Notes: generated by a model from the letters alone, not told the origin. A stretch of DNA of 64,000 bases from Sulfurimicrobium sp963741495 (GCA_963741495.1 CAVUID010000012.1:1-64000); one strand, 5' to 3'. Shown: positions 42,699 through 54,980, counted from the first letter of the stretch. Numbers and translations: made by a program.

Positions 42699-43643
42699 TT
42701 ACACCCCCAGTTTGGCACGCGGATCGAAGTTCATTTCCTGGGCCATTTTCCGATAGATGTCCTTGGCGGCTTCGCTATCGGCCGGCGGCAGCACAATCGC
42801 CAATCTCACATAGCAATCGCCGGGCGGATCGCCCGACATGCCCCGCCCCTTCAGCCGCAGCTTGTATCCGGATACTGAGCCTTCAGGTATTTTGAGCTCC
42901 ACGACGCCACCGAGCGTCGGCACTTTTACGGTGGCGCCCAGCGCCGCCTCCCAGGGCGCCACCGGCAAGTCGATATGAATATCCCTGCCTTCGACCCGGT
43001 AAAGCGGATGCGTCCGAAATTCGATTTCGAGATACAGATCCCCCGCTTGACCTTCTCCGACACCGGCACTGCCCTGCCCGCCGAGACGAATGTGCTGGCC
43101 TTCGCGGATACCCTTCGGAATGCTTACGTTGAGGACGCGCTCTCTGGTGAAAACATGACCCTGTGCGTCCACACCGGGAACCCGTAGCGTGATGATCCGG
43201 TTTGCGCCCTGATAGGCGTCTTCCAGATCAATGAGCACCTTGGCATGGTGATCCTCGCCTCTGGCGGGGAATGGCGCGCGCCCACCTTGGCCCGCGTGGA
43301 ATCCTCGCCCGAACAGCGATTCGAAAAAATCGCTGTAGTCCGCAGCATCGCCGCCCGTAAAGCCACCGCCGCTGAATTCGAAGCCCGCGTTCCAGTCCGG
43401 CGGCGGGCGAAACTCCTGCCCACCTTTAAAATTGGTGCCAAGCTGATCGTAAGCAGTGCGCTTTTCCGCATCCTTCAGCACTTCATAGGCTTCACCCAAC
43501 TCCTTGAAACGAACCTCGGCATCGGGTTCCTTGCTGACATCCGGATGATATTTGCGCGCCAGCTTGCGGTAGGCTCGCTTGATCTCATCCTGGGTCGCGT
43601 CACGCGCGACCCCCATGACCTGATAATAGTCTTTGAATTGCAT
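42699..43643 (-). CDS. cbpA: DnaJ-like co-chaperone CbpA
   Basis: 314 residues from the ATG at 43643. J-domain with the HPD tripeptide (YYQVMGVARDATQDEIKRAYRKLARKYHPDVSKEPDAEVRFKELGEAYEVL), Gly/Phe-rich linker (WNAGFEFSGGGFTGGDAADYSDFFESLFGRGF), and two beta-barrel client domains (ITLRVPGVDAQGHVFTRERVLNVSIPKGIREGQHIRLGGQG; PVAPWEAALGATVKVPTLGG). No zinc-finger repeats, as expected for CbpA rather than DnaJ. Stimulates DnaK and binds curved DNA. Confidence 0.94.
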   Translation of the reverse strand: MQFKDYYQVMGVARDATQDEIKRAYRKLARKYHPDVSKEPDAEVRFKELGEAYEVLKDAEKRTAYDQLGTNFKGGQEFRPPPDWNAGFEFSGGGFTGGDAADYSDFFESLFGRGFHAGQGGRAPFPARGEDHHAKVLIDLEDAYQGANRIITLRVPGVDAQGHVFTRERVLNVSIPKGIREGQHIRLGGQGSAGVGEGQAGDLYLEIEFRTHPLYRVEGRDIHIDLPVAPWEAALGATVKVPTLGGVVELKIPEGSVSGYKLRLKGRGMSGDPPGDCYVRLAIVLPPADSEAAKDIYRKMAQEMNFDPRAKLGV

Positions 43644-43746
43644 AGGTTTGCTCTGTCTATGGATTTTCCCGATATCGCAGGATAACCCTGGCAACCATCA
43701 CCAAGCTAAATATCTGCAATGCCACACAGGCAATTGTGGCCATCTC

Positions 43747-43902
43747 TTACCGGAGATGTAAACCGCTTCCGCCGAACAGCCCGATCAGGCCGATAAGAAT
43801 CAGATAGATTGCGATGATATAACTCAGCAGGCGCGGCACAAGCAAAATGAGTATGCCGGCGATCAGCGAAACCAGCGGGGTGAGACTTAAAGTCATGTTC
43901 AT
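43747..43902 (-). CDS. Small membrane protein, DUF3096 family
   Basis: 51 residues, MNMTLSLTPLVSLIAGILIL followed by LVPRLLSYIIAIYLILIGLI and a short GLFGGSGLHLR end. Two hydrophobic helices joined by LVPRLL, the pattern of DUF3096. The ATG at 43902 is preceded by AAGGAG with proper spacing. It lies in the 275-bp gap between cbpA and the glucan synthase gene, on the same strand. Confidence 0.85.
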   Translation of the reverse strand: MNMTLSLTPLVSLIAGILILLVPRLLSYIIAIYLILIGLIGLFGGSGLHLR

Positions 43903-43916
43903 GTTTATCTCCTTGC

Positions 43917-46900
43917 TCAAGTATGAATCCGTGGGGATGCTATTATTTTCACTTCAACCGCGTGATCTTTGCGGTCGTCAATCAGCGGAATGACTGCATC
44001 AGGAAGTTCGACACCATCCACCGTGACGCTGTTCAATGCTTCGGCAACACGCCTGACGGTAATGTGGTAGAAGGTCTCGCGATAACGGTAGTGGATTTTG
44101 AACGACTCCCAATGGGCCGGCATACACGGTGCAATGCGCAGGTGATCCACTTCCAGTTGCAGGCCCAGCAGGGTTTCCACGCTCAGCCGGTACATCCAGC
44201 CTGCTGCGCCGGTGTACCAGGACCAGCCGCCTCGTCCGGTGTGTGGCGTGGCAGCGTAAATATCCGCGCTCATGACGTAGGGCTCGACCTTGTAGCGTTC
44301 GATCTCTGTGGGCGTGCGGCCGCGATTGACGGGATTGAGCATGGCGAATAATTCCCACGCGCGTTCCGTGTCACCCATCATGGCAAATGCCATCGTGGCC
44401 CAGATCGCAGCATGGGTATATTGGCCGCCGTTCTCGCGCACGCCGGGCACGTAGCCCTTGATATAGCCGGGCTCAAGGTTTGATTGATCGAATGGCGGGT
44501 CGAGCAGCTGGATTAGCTGCGCTTCGCGTCGCACCAGGCGCTGGTCCACCGCCGCCATCGCCTGGCGGGCTCGCATGGGGTCGCCGCCGCCCGAAATCAC
44601 CGCCCAGCTCTGGCTGATCGAATCGATCTGGCATTCGTCGTTGCCGGACGAACCCAGGGGGGTGCCATCATCGAACCAGGCGCGCTGGTACCAGTCTCCG
44701 TCCCAGGCATGGGCTTCGATGTTGCTGCGCAGCAGTTCTGCCTGCCCGCTGCATGTTTCGGCAAAGTCCGCGTCGTTATGGGAGCGCGCCAGTCCGGCAA
44801 AGCGCTGAAGGTTCTCATACAGGAACCACGCCAGCCAGACGCTCTCGCCCCGGCCGTCTCGGCCGACGAGATTCATGCCATCGTTCCAGTCGCCGCAGCC
44901 CATCAGCGGCAGTTGATGTGCGCCAAAGCGCAAGCCATGTTTGATGGCACGCACGCAATGCTCGTACAGGCTGGCACTTTCAGCCGAACGTTGCGGCTGG
45001 TCGTAGTAGGCTTCCTCTTCCGTATTCAACTCGCGGCCTTCGAGAAAGTGCACCTGCTCGTCGAGCACGCCCGTATCGCCGGTCGCCTGCACATAACGGC
45101 AGACGGCATACGGCAGCCACAGATAGTCATCGGAGAAATGGGTACGCACGCCTTGCCCGTTGGGCGGATGCCACCAGTGTTGCACGTCGCCCTGGAGGAA
45201 CTGGCGCCCGGCGCAACGGATCAGCTGCTCGCGGGCAAGCCATGGCGTTGCATGGAGCAGCGCCATGGTGTCCTGCAATTGATCGCGGAAACCGTAGGCG
45301 CCACCGGACTGGTAATAGCCGCTGCGGCCCCATAGTCTGCTGGACAGCGTCTGGTACACCAGCCAGCCATTGGTCAGCACATTCAGCGCGGGGTCTGGCG
45401 TCTCCACGTGAACCGCGCCCAGGGTGTGGTTCCAGTAGCCCCATACCCCTTCCAGTGCCTGCCGTGCGCGTGCCGGCCCGGCAAAGCGCTGGATGAAATG
45501 TCGTGCTTCGTCGCCGTCGCGGGCCGCGCCGAAAACGAACACGATCTCGCGTTCCTGCCCGTCGGCCAGTTCGATCCGGGTCTGTATCGCCGCGCAAGGG
45601 TCCAGACCCGCACCTGTCCTGCCCGATAAATGCTTGCGCCGCATCGCCGCCGGATTGGCTAGCGAGCCGTTGCGGCCAATGAATTCAGTACGGTTTCCAC
45701 TCATCGTGCGTTCTGCTTCGCTGACCTGCGCAAAGACCACCCGGTTGGCGCATTCCCGGCCATAGGCATTGCGGGCAAACAGCGCCCCGCTGTGCGGGTC
45801 GGTTTCAGTCACCACGTGCATCAGGTTGGCATGGCGCCACTCACCGAGCACCAGCTCCCAATACCCGGTCAACGACAACTCGCGAGCGCGCCCTGAATGG
45901 TTGCGCAACTTGACCACCACGAATTTGACCGGCGCATCCATGGCGACGTAGGTGAACAGTTCCGAGGCGATGCCGGCTTCGTAATGTTCGAAGGCGCTGT
46001 AGCCAAAGCCGTGCCGGCATACATAGCCCGACTTGCCTCGGGCCGGCAATGGCGTCGGCGACCAGAACGCGCCCGTTTCCTCGTCGCGGATGTAGAACGC
46101 CTCGCCGCTGCTGTCGGAGAGCGGGTCATTGTGCCAGGTGGTGAGGCGGAACTCGTGCGCGTTTTCCACCCAGGTATAGGCGCTCCCGCTCTCGCTGACG
46201 ACTGTGCCGATATGCGGGCTGGCGATGACGTTGACCCACGGCGCCGGCGTGCTTTGACCCGGCTCAAGGGTGATGACGTATTCGTGCCCATCTGGCGTAA
46301 AACCGCCCAGGCCGTTGCTGAAAATGCGTTCACGCGCTGCCAGCGGATGAATCCGCTCGGTTGGCGCTTGCTGCACTGGCACAAATCGGTCGGACACCCG
46401 CTCTGGCGATATGCGACGTTCCACCTGCTCGATCAAGGTCTCGGTGGTGTCGGTGAACACGACACGGGCAACCGTCTGGAACAATACCCGGTCTTCCTCG
46501 GAAAGCTCTTCGGCGCGCCGCACGAAAACCCCGCCGGGTCTGTCGAGAATTTGCACTTCGGGACCCGCGTTGATCAGCCCCATGATCTGGTCGTGCAGGA
46601 CTGCCCGATAGCCGGAGAAATCCTCGTTCACAATCACCAGATCCGCAGCCAAGCCCTTCATGCGCCAATAGGCATGGGCTTGCAGCACCTGTTTGACCAG
46701 CTCGATGCGGCTCAGATCACCGATGCGCAGCAGGACGATAGGCAGATCGCCCGAGACGGCAAAACGCCACAGTCCGGACTGACCCAACTGGTTGCGGGCG
46801 ATGATGCTTGGCGCGGCGCGGCGCAAGGCATTGCCATGAATGACGGAGCTGGCCAGACGGCCGTAGAGCTGCGCATCGGCTTCGCTTGCATTGAGGTGGC

Positions 46901-49900
46901 GCAGGACTTCCTGGCTCTGGAACCAGGCCATTTCAAAGGCGCGCTCGACGAAGTGCCGGTCGCAATACTTTTCAATCAAAGCCAGTGCGGCTTCGCGCGA
47001 TTCCGCGACACCGGAGATGATCTGCACGCGGCCGATTCATCTGGTGACAAGCTGAGAGTGCGGCGAATCGCCACGATGGGATCGAGCACTGAGCCGTCGG
47101 TGTTCGACAAGCCGTCAGTGCTATCCAGCACCACCGGGTTGGCCGCCGTTCTGCCACGCCCGATGAACTTTGCACGGTCGGTTTCATAGGACGGATCGCT
47201 GGCAGTGGCGCCCGGCGCCGCCAGGAGGTGAAACATCCAAGGCATTTGCTCCCCCGGCGTGCGGCGTCGCCGTGTGCAGAGGATCGCCTGCCGGTCGGGC
47301 AGGATTTCGGTTTGCACGAACAGGTTGCTGAAAGCGCGATGGGCAAGATCGGAATTCAACGGCGCCAGCACCACCTCCGCGTAACTCGTCACCTCGATAT
47401 GACGGGTACGGTTCGACTGGTTGGTGAGCGTGACGCGGCGGATCTCGACGTCATCTTCTGGTGAAACGCTGATCTCGGTGTGGGCTTCGATCGCCTGGTC
47501 GCGCCGCCGGTATTCTGCGCGACGCCTGCACGAAGATCGCCTCATAGTGATCGGCACGGCACAGGGTCGGTTGATACGCGCTTGACCAGTAAGCGCCCAG
47601 TGTCACGGTCGCGCAAGTATATGAAGGTGCCCCAGCAATCGGAAGTGGCATCCTCGCGCCAGCGGGTGACGGCCAGGTCGCGCCAGCGGCTGTAACCTCC
47701 GCCGGCATGGGTCGCCATGACGTGATATTTGCCGTTGGACAACAGATGGACTTCGGGTATCGGCGTGTTCGGGTCGGTAAAGACGCGCATGATTGCGCCA
47801 ACTTCCGCGACAGGAGGCCGCGCGGCGGCGCTGACTTCGGCAGCGTGCGGGTGCAAGGTCGCCCCCTTCTTCGGAACGCGCTCCTGCAGCAATAATTCAG
47901 TCGCCCGCACCAGCGGGGCAGACATGAAGCGGCGCTGCATCGGCTGCTTGAGCAATACATGCTCGAAGGCCAGCAGGCTCATGCCTTGATGGTGCGCCAT
48001 GAAAGTGCGTACGATGGCGTGATTTTTGCCCCGCGGCACCCGCGACGGCGTGTAATCGATCGCCTCGTAGAACCCGTAGTCGCCGAGAAAACCCTGCTCG
48101 GCCAGCGTCTGCAGGTTGCGGCACGCTTCCAGCGGCATCACCGTCAGCGCCAGTGCGCTGGCGTAGGGCGCGATGACCAGGTCGTCTCCCAGCCCGCGTT
48201 TGAAGCCAAGGCCGGGCACGCCGAACGCCCGGTATTGATAGACCTGGTGCATGTCGGTGGCGTTATAGCAGGATTCGGAAATGCCCCAGGGCACGGCGCG
48301 CTGCAGACCGTATTCGATCTGGCGCGACACCGCGGCCTTGCAGGTCTGCTCCAGCAAGGTGTTGTCGTAACTCGGCATGATCAGTTGCGGCATGAGGTAC
48401 TCGAACATCGAGCCGCTCCACGAAATCAGGCTCACGTCGCCGCCATGGCTGGTCAGCAGGCGGCCGAGCGAGAACCAGTGCTTTTGCGGCACCTGCCCCT
48501 GCTGCGATGAGCAGAAAACTGGCCAGGCGCGCTTCCGATGCCAGCAGGTCGTAACAGGACGGATCGCGGCGTCGTTCGCCCACGTCGTAACCGATGGCCA
48601 GCAAGCCGCACGACGTATCGTAGAGAAACTCAAAATCCATCGCTGCCAGTTCGCGGCAACGCTCCACCATGGCGTCGATGATCCTCAGTCTTTCCACCGC
48701 GGCAGGCGACAGCGCTTCGCCACCTGCTGTACGCTCTCCGGCCAATTCCGCCAGTGTCGGGATACTGCTGCAGTGAATGCGACCCGGGTGCCAGAAATCC
48801 AAGCTCATCCCGAAGTGCGCATACTTGCCGGTCGAATGCCTGCGCCCAGTAATACAGTTCGCCGTCGATATCGATATCTGCCGGCAGCCATGTAACCAGT
48901 CGCTCGCCGGACTGATGAATCTCATCCAGCATACTGACGGCGGCAGGCATAGTTTGTGGCGTCCCGTTCAGCGTAAGCGTGTGCAGTTTTTCCTGCAGAA
49001 ACCTGATCTTGTTCGCCAGATCCGGAGCAGGTGAAGATGGCAGATGTTCGGCAAGCACCAGCAAGGTATCCTGCAGCCCCTGAAATGCATTCGATGACAG
49101 CACCGGCTGATTTTTCAGCTCAGCCAGCCCTTCCTGCAAGGTGAGCAGGCAACCGGCCAGGTTGCCGCTATCCACCGAAGAAACGTATTGCGGGCGCAAG
49201 GCTTGCAGCGTGCGCGTGTCGTACCAGTTGTATAAATGGCCGCGGTAGCGTTCCAGTTTTTCCATCGTGGCCAGGGTGTTTCCGGTCAGGCGCAGGAATT
49301 CGCCGGCGCAAATGTAGCCGAAATCGTACGCAGCCAGATTGGCCAGCAGCGACATGCCGATGTTGGTGGGCGAGGTACGCGAGGCGATGACCGGCGCCGG
49401 ATATTCCTGGAAGTTGTCGGGCGGCAGCCAGTTGTCTTCCGGGCCGACGAACTCCGCGAAGAAGCGCCATGTTCGCCGGGCCGAAGCCCGCAGGAAAACC
49501 TGTTGCTCGACGCTCAAGTCTGGCACGGAGGGCACCAGCGGCATGCTGATCCACCAGGCGACAACAGGAGACGCCAGCCACAGCAACAGGACAGGCGCAC
49601 AGAAAATCAACGCCTCGCCTTGCAATGCGAATGCCAGCATCAGCGCCACAACAGGCGCGATCCACATTTCCATGAAGAAATCGGCCAGCGTGCGTCGCGC
49701 GTTGCGGCGTGCATAGGAACGCACATGCCAGAGCAGCAAGCCGCGCCGAGTGAACAGCATGCGCACACCGGAGCGCAGGATTGCATCCAGGCAAATCAGG
49801 GTGTCGTAGGGCAGAAAGGCCAGGTTCAGCAAGGCGAGCACGATAGGGCGGCCCACGGATTTACCGGTCAGGATCAGGTGCGGCAGCCAATCGCGTTCTT

Positions 49901-52536
49901 CCGGCTTGCGGATGAGTTCGATCGCGCTGGACAGCATGGTCGGCAATAACACCACGGTTGCGACCAGCAGGGTCCAGAACCACGCCGGCTCCTGGACCGA
50001 ACAGCCATCCGCCTGCCAGCAAGGCAAGCAGCGACGGCGGCACGAGGCTGCGCCGGAGGTTGTCGAAAATCTTCCACACTGACAGGGCCGAGAGCGGGTT
50101 GGCTTGGCGCTTCGCCTTTCCATCCAGCCCGGAAGGCCCGGGCACGCGCGGCAGCAGCCAGCCGGCAAGCTGCCAGTCGCCGCGTATCCAGCGGTGGCGC
50201 CGGCTGGACTCCATGGCGTAGCTGGCCGGATGCTCCTCGATGAGGTCGACATCGGTCACCAGCGCCGAGCGCGCATACCCACTTTCCAGCAAGTCGTGGC
50301 TGAGAATGAGGTTCTCCGGAAAGCGACCATCGACGGCCTGACGAAAAGCGTCCACATCGTAGATGCCCTTGCCGATGAACGACCCCTCTCCGAAAATATC
50401 CTGGTAGACATCCGACACCTCGCGCGTGTAGGGGTCGATGCCTGACTCGCCCGCGAACAGTTGGGTAAAGCGTGACTGGCCTGCACTGGTCAGGCTGATC
50501 GAAGCGCGCGGCTGCAGGATTGCGTAGCCTTCGACGATGCGTCCCTTGTCGGCGTCGTACACCGGCCGGTTGAGCGGATGCGCGAGGTTGCCTACCAGCG
50601 TGCGTGCGGCGTCGCGGGGCAGTTGCGTGTCGGTATCCAGGGTGATGACGTACTGGATCGAAGCGAGAATGGACTGCATCACCGACAATATCCGAGAACG
50701 CGGCCTGTTCCCCGCCCCGCAGCAAGGCATTGAACTGCTCCAGTTTGCCGCGCTTGCGCTCATATCCCATCCACACCCGTTCGAAAGGATTCCATACCCG
50801 GGGGCGGTGAAACAGGTAGAAGATGCACGGGCGATCATCGCGGTAGGTCTCGTTGAGCGCCTGGACAGCGGCGCGCGCGTGGGCGAGCAAGGCGTCATCG
50901 CTGGGCAGGGTTTGCTCCGGCGCGTCGCGGAAATCCGTCAGCAGGGCAAAGAACAGATTGGGATCGCGATTGCCGAGATAACGGATCTCCAGGGCTTCGA
51001 GCAGATCGTCGATCTCTTCCGGCCTGCTCAGCAGGGTGGGGACGATCACCATGGTGCGGTGACATATCCGGAATGCCCGCGAAAAATCCAGTCGTGGCAA
51101 CGCACGCGGCGGCATGATGAGCGTGACCAGCAGGTTCACCAGCGGGACGGCCAGCGCCGAGACGCCGATCAGGCCGGTGAGCGCAAAAAACCAGAAGCGC
51201 CAGTCGCTCAATTCAAGTCCGGTGAAAGAGAAAAGCACGACCGAGGTCGCCAGCGCGGTGAGCAGCAGGATGGGGCCGAGGTAAAGGAACAGGCGAAAAT
51301 TCCGGCTCGCCCGGCTGGCCTGCAGTTTCCACGACAAACGGCAGCCGACCGCACGCTCCAGCATCTGCCGCCCGTGATCGATCAGGTAGTACCCGACATG
51401 CGCGCTGCGGTCTTGCTGCGCCCAGGCGCTGCACAGCATCTGCGCGAGCACAATGGCTTCGCGCGCCACCGCCCATTCACTGCGCGAACAGCCTCGGGCC
51501 ACATCTTCGATGACATGCCGGTAGCGGTCGCGCGTGGCGAAATCCTGGCTGGCGTGCATCCCCGCCGGGTCTTCACGCAAGGTCTGTTCGACGACACTGA
51601 GCGACTCGACGTAATCTCCGCCAGTCCATTGCGCCGATGAAGCGCAGACTGCCGATACTGTTGGCGATGGAGATCTGGTTGGTCGCGGCCGTGCGGCCGG
51701 CCGCCTCCGACAATTGCGTTGCGGTCACCCCCTGCTCGAGCAGTTTTTGCTCGACCCAGGTTTGAACGAACGCCATGGCAGGCCCCTGAGCCTGGAGTCT
51801 TGCGTAAAACTCCTCCACAAACGGCGCGGTCAGCGGCACATCGGCATTGGCAAACTCGGCCAGCAACTGGATCAGCTGTTTCGGTTCCCTTTCGGCCGTC
51901 GCGAGCATGCGGTCTGCCCAGGTGATGGCCGCGTCGCGCTCCTCGCGCCGACGGGCGATACGCAAGCCAACGCGGCGCAGGTTTTCCAGCAGCGCCAGCT
52001 GCAGCATGATCGGGAAGGCCCACAATTCGCCCAGCTTCAAGGGTTCAACAGTCTGGTAGGCGGCGATGAACTGGGTGGCATTGTCGCTGTCGACACGGCC
52101 GTCCATGTGAGAGATCAACTCCAGCGCCAAGTCATAGATGCGGGGAAACCGGCTGACAGGCCATCAGCCAGTCGCGGCAACTGCCGGCTGTAGCCGCGCG
52201 GCAGATGGCGACGCGCCAGGCTGATCTGCTGCTCGATCAGATAGAAATTGTCGAGCAGCCAGGCCTCTGCCGGCACGATCCGTTGTCCCGGCGTGGCTGC
52301 GGCTGTCACGACGTCATACGCCGCCAGCAGAACGCGCTCATTGTCCGCCAGCCGTGGCAGCAACCTGTCCGGCCCCGGATGCGGATCGATTCTATGCTGG
52401 CCAGCCAGCGTGACCGCGTGACGCTTCAGTTGCTCGATGCTGAACAACTCCGAGCGCAGCAACTCGGTATCCCGGTCGTTGCGCAGCGCATTTCGTGTAC
52501 GTGCCGAAAATCCGAACTCCTTGATGACTATGACAT
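43917..52536 (-). CDS. Cyclic beta-1,2-glucan synthase-like giant protein (NdvB/ChvB type), split by about nine frameshifts
   Basis: About 2,850 codons. From the N-terminus (about 52530): helical region; transmembrane helices near 51300-51100; GT84 glycosyltransferase with YVITLDTDTQLPRD, ENLILSHDLLESGYARSALVTDVDLIEEHP and RRHRWIRGDWQ; more membrane helices; a glycoamylase-type domain (GISESCYNATDMHQVYQYRAFGVPGLGFKRGLGDDLVIAPYASALA; AHHQGMSLLAFEHVLL); and a C-terminal GH94 phosphorylase domain, intact from 47027 to the stop (GYVPGVRENGGQYTHAAIWATMA). Frame changes lie near 52135, 51615, 50690, 49965, 48785, 48505, 47600, 47530 and 47030; several are one-base differences in G or C runs. Periplasmic cyclic glucans serve osmotic adaptation. 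The exact start is unclear (ATG at 52536 is out of frame; TTG at 52462 is in frame). Confidence 0.85.
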
Positions 52537-52637
52537 TCTCCCTGTTTGAGTTCGGCAGTCAACCCAGTTTAAGAATCATCCCGGATTCTTCATAAATTCG
52601 TGATGACTGCGGTTTTATAAAAACGCCCGGCGTCTTG

Positions 52638-52754
52638 TCATGGAACAACAATTCCCCTGGACTCCTTCTTTGATTTTTTCGCCGCTTTCTTTTCCTTTGG
52701 CGTCATGACCGCTTGCTTCTTGTCTGCCTTGTTGCTTTTTTGTTCTCTACCCAT
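52638..52754 (-). CDS. Small lysine-rich protein
   Basis: 38 residues, MGREQKSNKADKKQAVMTPK followed by EKKAAKKSKKESRGIVVP. The ATG at 52754 has AGGAGC eight bases upstream. Highly basic, no hydrophobic segment. Similar short MGREQKSNKxxKK proteins are common in betaproteobacteria, supporting a real gene; it may bind nucleic acid. Too short for many gene finders. Confidence 0.65.
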   Translation of the reverse strand: MGREQKSNKADKKQAVMTPKEKKAAKKSKKESRGIVVP

Positions 52755-52858
52755 GATTTTCGCTCCTGATTGTTGATGGGACATCTACATATTGAAGCCC
52801 GGACCAGACTGGGCTGATCAATGGTGCACTGCTAATTCATTAGCATGCCTGAGTGTTT

Positions 52859-54046
52859 CTACTCCCCAAGAATCTCTGCCACAGGCTGCATTTGTTCTAC
52901 ATGCTGGGACACCACTTTCAGGATGACGATGATTGGAATGCCGAGCAGCATGCCCCACACCCCCCACAGCCATGCCCAGAACAGCAGCGAGATAAATACA
53001 GCCGCTGCATTCATCTTGGCGATTTTCCCGGTCATCCAGGTGGTTACCAAAGTGCCGACGATCGTGGCAATCGCCAATGATGCCCCCGAGACCAGCAACG
53101 CCATCGAAAACGAGTCAAACTGCATGAAAGCAGCCATCCCGGTCGCGGCTGCAGTGAAGATCGGACCGACATAAGGAATGACATGCAGCAAGCCCGCAGC
53201 AACGGCCCACGCCCCGGCGTTTTCCAGGCCGATCCAGCGGAATGCGATCCAGCTTAGCAATCCTAAAAGTAGATTAGTCGTTAACAGCATGAACAGATAT
53301 TTCTGGATGGAATCGTTGATGTCGTTAAGGATGTTGATCGTGATTTTCTTCCTCGATAAGGTCGGCCCCGCGAGTCGTACCAGCTTGCGCTTGAAGGTGT
53401 CGCCGCCCGCCAGGAGAAAAAAGGCCAAAAAGATCACCATGATCGCCTGGGCAATGAAACCCAGGGCTCCCATGGAGCCCGCCCACATGAAATTGCCCAG
53501 CTTGAATCCGGGTGTGTCGATGGTGACGTGAGTCGTGCGCTGCCTGGGGCCTGGCGGGATGCCGGCGATCTGGCTGGTCGCCTTTTCCACTGCGCCTACG
53601 GCGGTTTGCATTTTTTGCATGTTCCCGCCGGGGTCGTCCCGCATGCTGGTAAAACCTTCAGACAGCTCGCTCGCGGCTTCGGGCAGTTGCGCGACGATCG
53701 ACTGCATCTGCCCACGTAACGAGTAGGTACCCAGCACGAGTGCGCTCACAACGGCCAGCATCACCATGGTTGTCCCCAGCACGCGCTGGATCTTGATCCG
53801 TTCCAACCATACAACGAGAGGGTTCAGGGTGTAAGCCAGGAAAATTCCGAGCAACAGGGGAACAAAAAACTTCTGCATCCAGTCCAGCGCAAACACCAGT
53901 GCGACTGTCGCCAGTATGCCCAGCGCCACACCGCGAGCATCCACAGGAACGTGAATGGTCAAGCGATTGGCAGTCTCAAAGACCTGTGCTGCGGGCTCCT
54001 GATCGCCTGCCGGCGATTCCGATGCGAGAGTTGGGATTGCTGCCAT
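52859..54046 (-). CDS. AI-2E family (PerM-type) transporter
   Basis: 395 residues from the ATG at 54046. A soluble N-terminus of about 45 residues is followed by helices ALGILATVALVFALDWMQKFFVPLLLGIFLAYTLNPLVVWL and IQRVLGTTMVMLAVVSALVLGTY, a cytosolic segment with amphipathic helices (QSIVAQLPEAASELSEGF), then FIAQAIMVIFLAFFLLAGG, LLTTNLLLGLLSWIAFRWIGLENAGAWAVAAGLLHVIPYVGPIFTAAATGMAAFM and a last pair ending IIVILKVVSQHV. The LLHVIPYVGP motif is characteristic. Substrate unknown; family members include Na+/H+ antiporters and putative exporters. Confidence 0.9.
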   Translation of the reverse strand: MAAIPTLASESPAGDQEPAAQVFETANRLTIHVPVDARGVALGILATVALVFALDWMQKFFVPLLLGIFLAYTLNPLVVWLERIKIQRVLGTTMVMLAVVSALVLGTYSLRGQMQSIVAQLPEAASELSEGFTSMRDDPGGNMQKMQTAVGAVEKATSQIAGIPPGPRQRTTHVTIDTPGFKLGNFMWAGSMGALGFIAQAIMVIFLAFFLLAGGDTFKRKLVRLAGPTLSRKKITINILNDINDSIQKYLFMLLTTNLLLGLLSWIAFRWIGLENAGAWAVAAGLLHVIPYVGPIFTAAATGMAAFMQFDSFSMALLVSGASLAIATIVGTLVTTWMTGKIAKMNAAAVFISLLFWAWLWGVWGMLLGIPIIVILKVVSQHVEQMQPVAEILGE

Positions 54047-54114
54047 CGGGACGGGTCTCGGTATTTGTGCTTAATTGCGGTTTCATCCGCGAGCGGTGTC
54101 CGCCTGCCAACGCA

Positions 54115-54402
54115 TCACCTGAATCTGGAATGGGTGTCAGCAAGGCCAGTCTTAATGTCTTCCCAGATTTTGTCAGTAGTTTCCCTGACCTGTTCCCACG
54201 CCTCGCCGGTGGCCTTCTCCAGCTCCTGCATTTTTTCAGATGCCACACGCTGTTTGGCACGCAACTCATGAAGTTCCTCGGCGTGCCGAACCTTCATGTC
54301 AGCCCCCGTGTTCTCCAGTTTGGCTTCCAATAAATCAATCTGGGCGCCCCATTCTTTCAGTTGCGCCGTCATTTTTTGTTTGTACGCGTCTTTAATTTCC
54401 AT
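54115..54402 (-). CDS. Coiled-coil hypothetical protein
   Basis: 95 residues from the ATG at 54402 (AAGGA upstream; an ATG one codon earlier is also possible). Entirely helical with heptads: MEIKDAYKQKMTAQLKEWGAQIDLLEAKLENTGADMKVRHAEELHELRAKQRVASEKMQELEKATGEAWEQVRETTDKIWEDIKTGL. Resembles small soluble proteins that accompany DUF883/BON genes in stress clusters. Function unknown. Confidence 0.8.
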   Translation of the reverse strand: MEIKDAYKQKMTAQLKEWGAQIDLLEAKLENTGADMKVRHAEELHELRAKQRVASEKMQELEKATGEAWEQVRETTDKIWEDIKTGLADTHSRFR

Positions 54403-54447
54403 CATCTTTCCTTAAAGTGGCTGGCGACCAAGCCGGTCTCATTCGAT

Positions 54448-54861
54448 CTACTTTAGAACCAGCCTGTTCTCAACGTCTTTTACGCCATCAACCGCGCCTG
54501 CCAGTGTTTTTGCCAGATCGCTATTTGCTTGCGAATCAACCGACCCGGTTATTGTCACTACGCCTTTTACGGTATCAACACTGATCTGCAGCGTCTTGAG
54601 GCCGGGTTCTGCAAAAATGGCGGCTTTGATCTTGGCCGTAATTTCGGCATCTTCAATGGCTACACCGGCTTTTTCGCCTTGCGCGTCCATTTTTTCACCG
54701 ACGGTATCGGCCGCTTCACCTATTTTCTGGCCAGCTGTTTCAGCTGTCTGATCTATCTTTTTACCTGCTGTTTCCGCAGGCCCAGGCTTGTCACATGCGG
54801 CAAGCCCGACAACCAACAGCATCGAAATGCCGATTAATTTGAAATCCCATGACTTTTTCAT
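54448..54861 (-). CDS. BON-domain lipoprotein
   Basis: 137 residues from the ATG at 54861. Lipobox VGLAAC after MKKSWDFKLIGISMLLV. A linker of LEA-like repeats (AGKKIDQTAETAGQKIGEAADTVGEKMDAQGEKAG) precedes one BON domain (EITAKIKAAIFAEPGLKTLQISVDTVKGVVTITGSVDSQANSDLAKTLAGAVDGVKDVENRLVLK). BON domains bind phospholipid and occur in osmotic-shock proteins such as OsmY. Confidence 0.9.
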   Translation of the reverse strand: MKKSWDFKLIGISMLLVVGLAACDKPGPAETAGKKIDQTAETAGQKIGEAADTVGEKMDAQGEKAGVAIEDAEITAKIKAAIFAEPGLKTLQISVDTVKGVVTITGSVDSQANSDLAKTLAGAVDGVKDVENRLVLK

Positions 54862-54980
54862 TTTGGCTACCCTTAAAAACGTATTCAAATTACCGAAAAT
54901 TTAATCCGCAATTGATCTTCAGATTAAAAGATAGTCAAACGACCCCCTGAAGCAGAACCTCTGGGGCCGTTCGACGGCAA

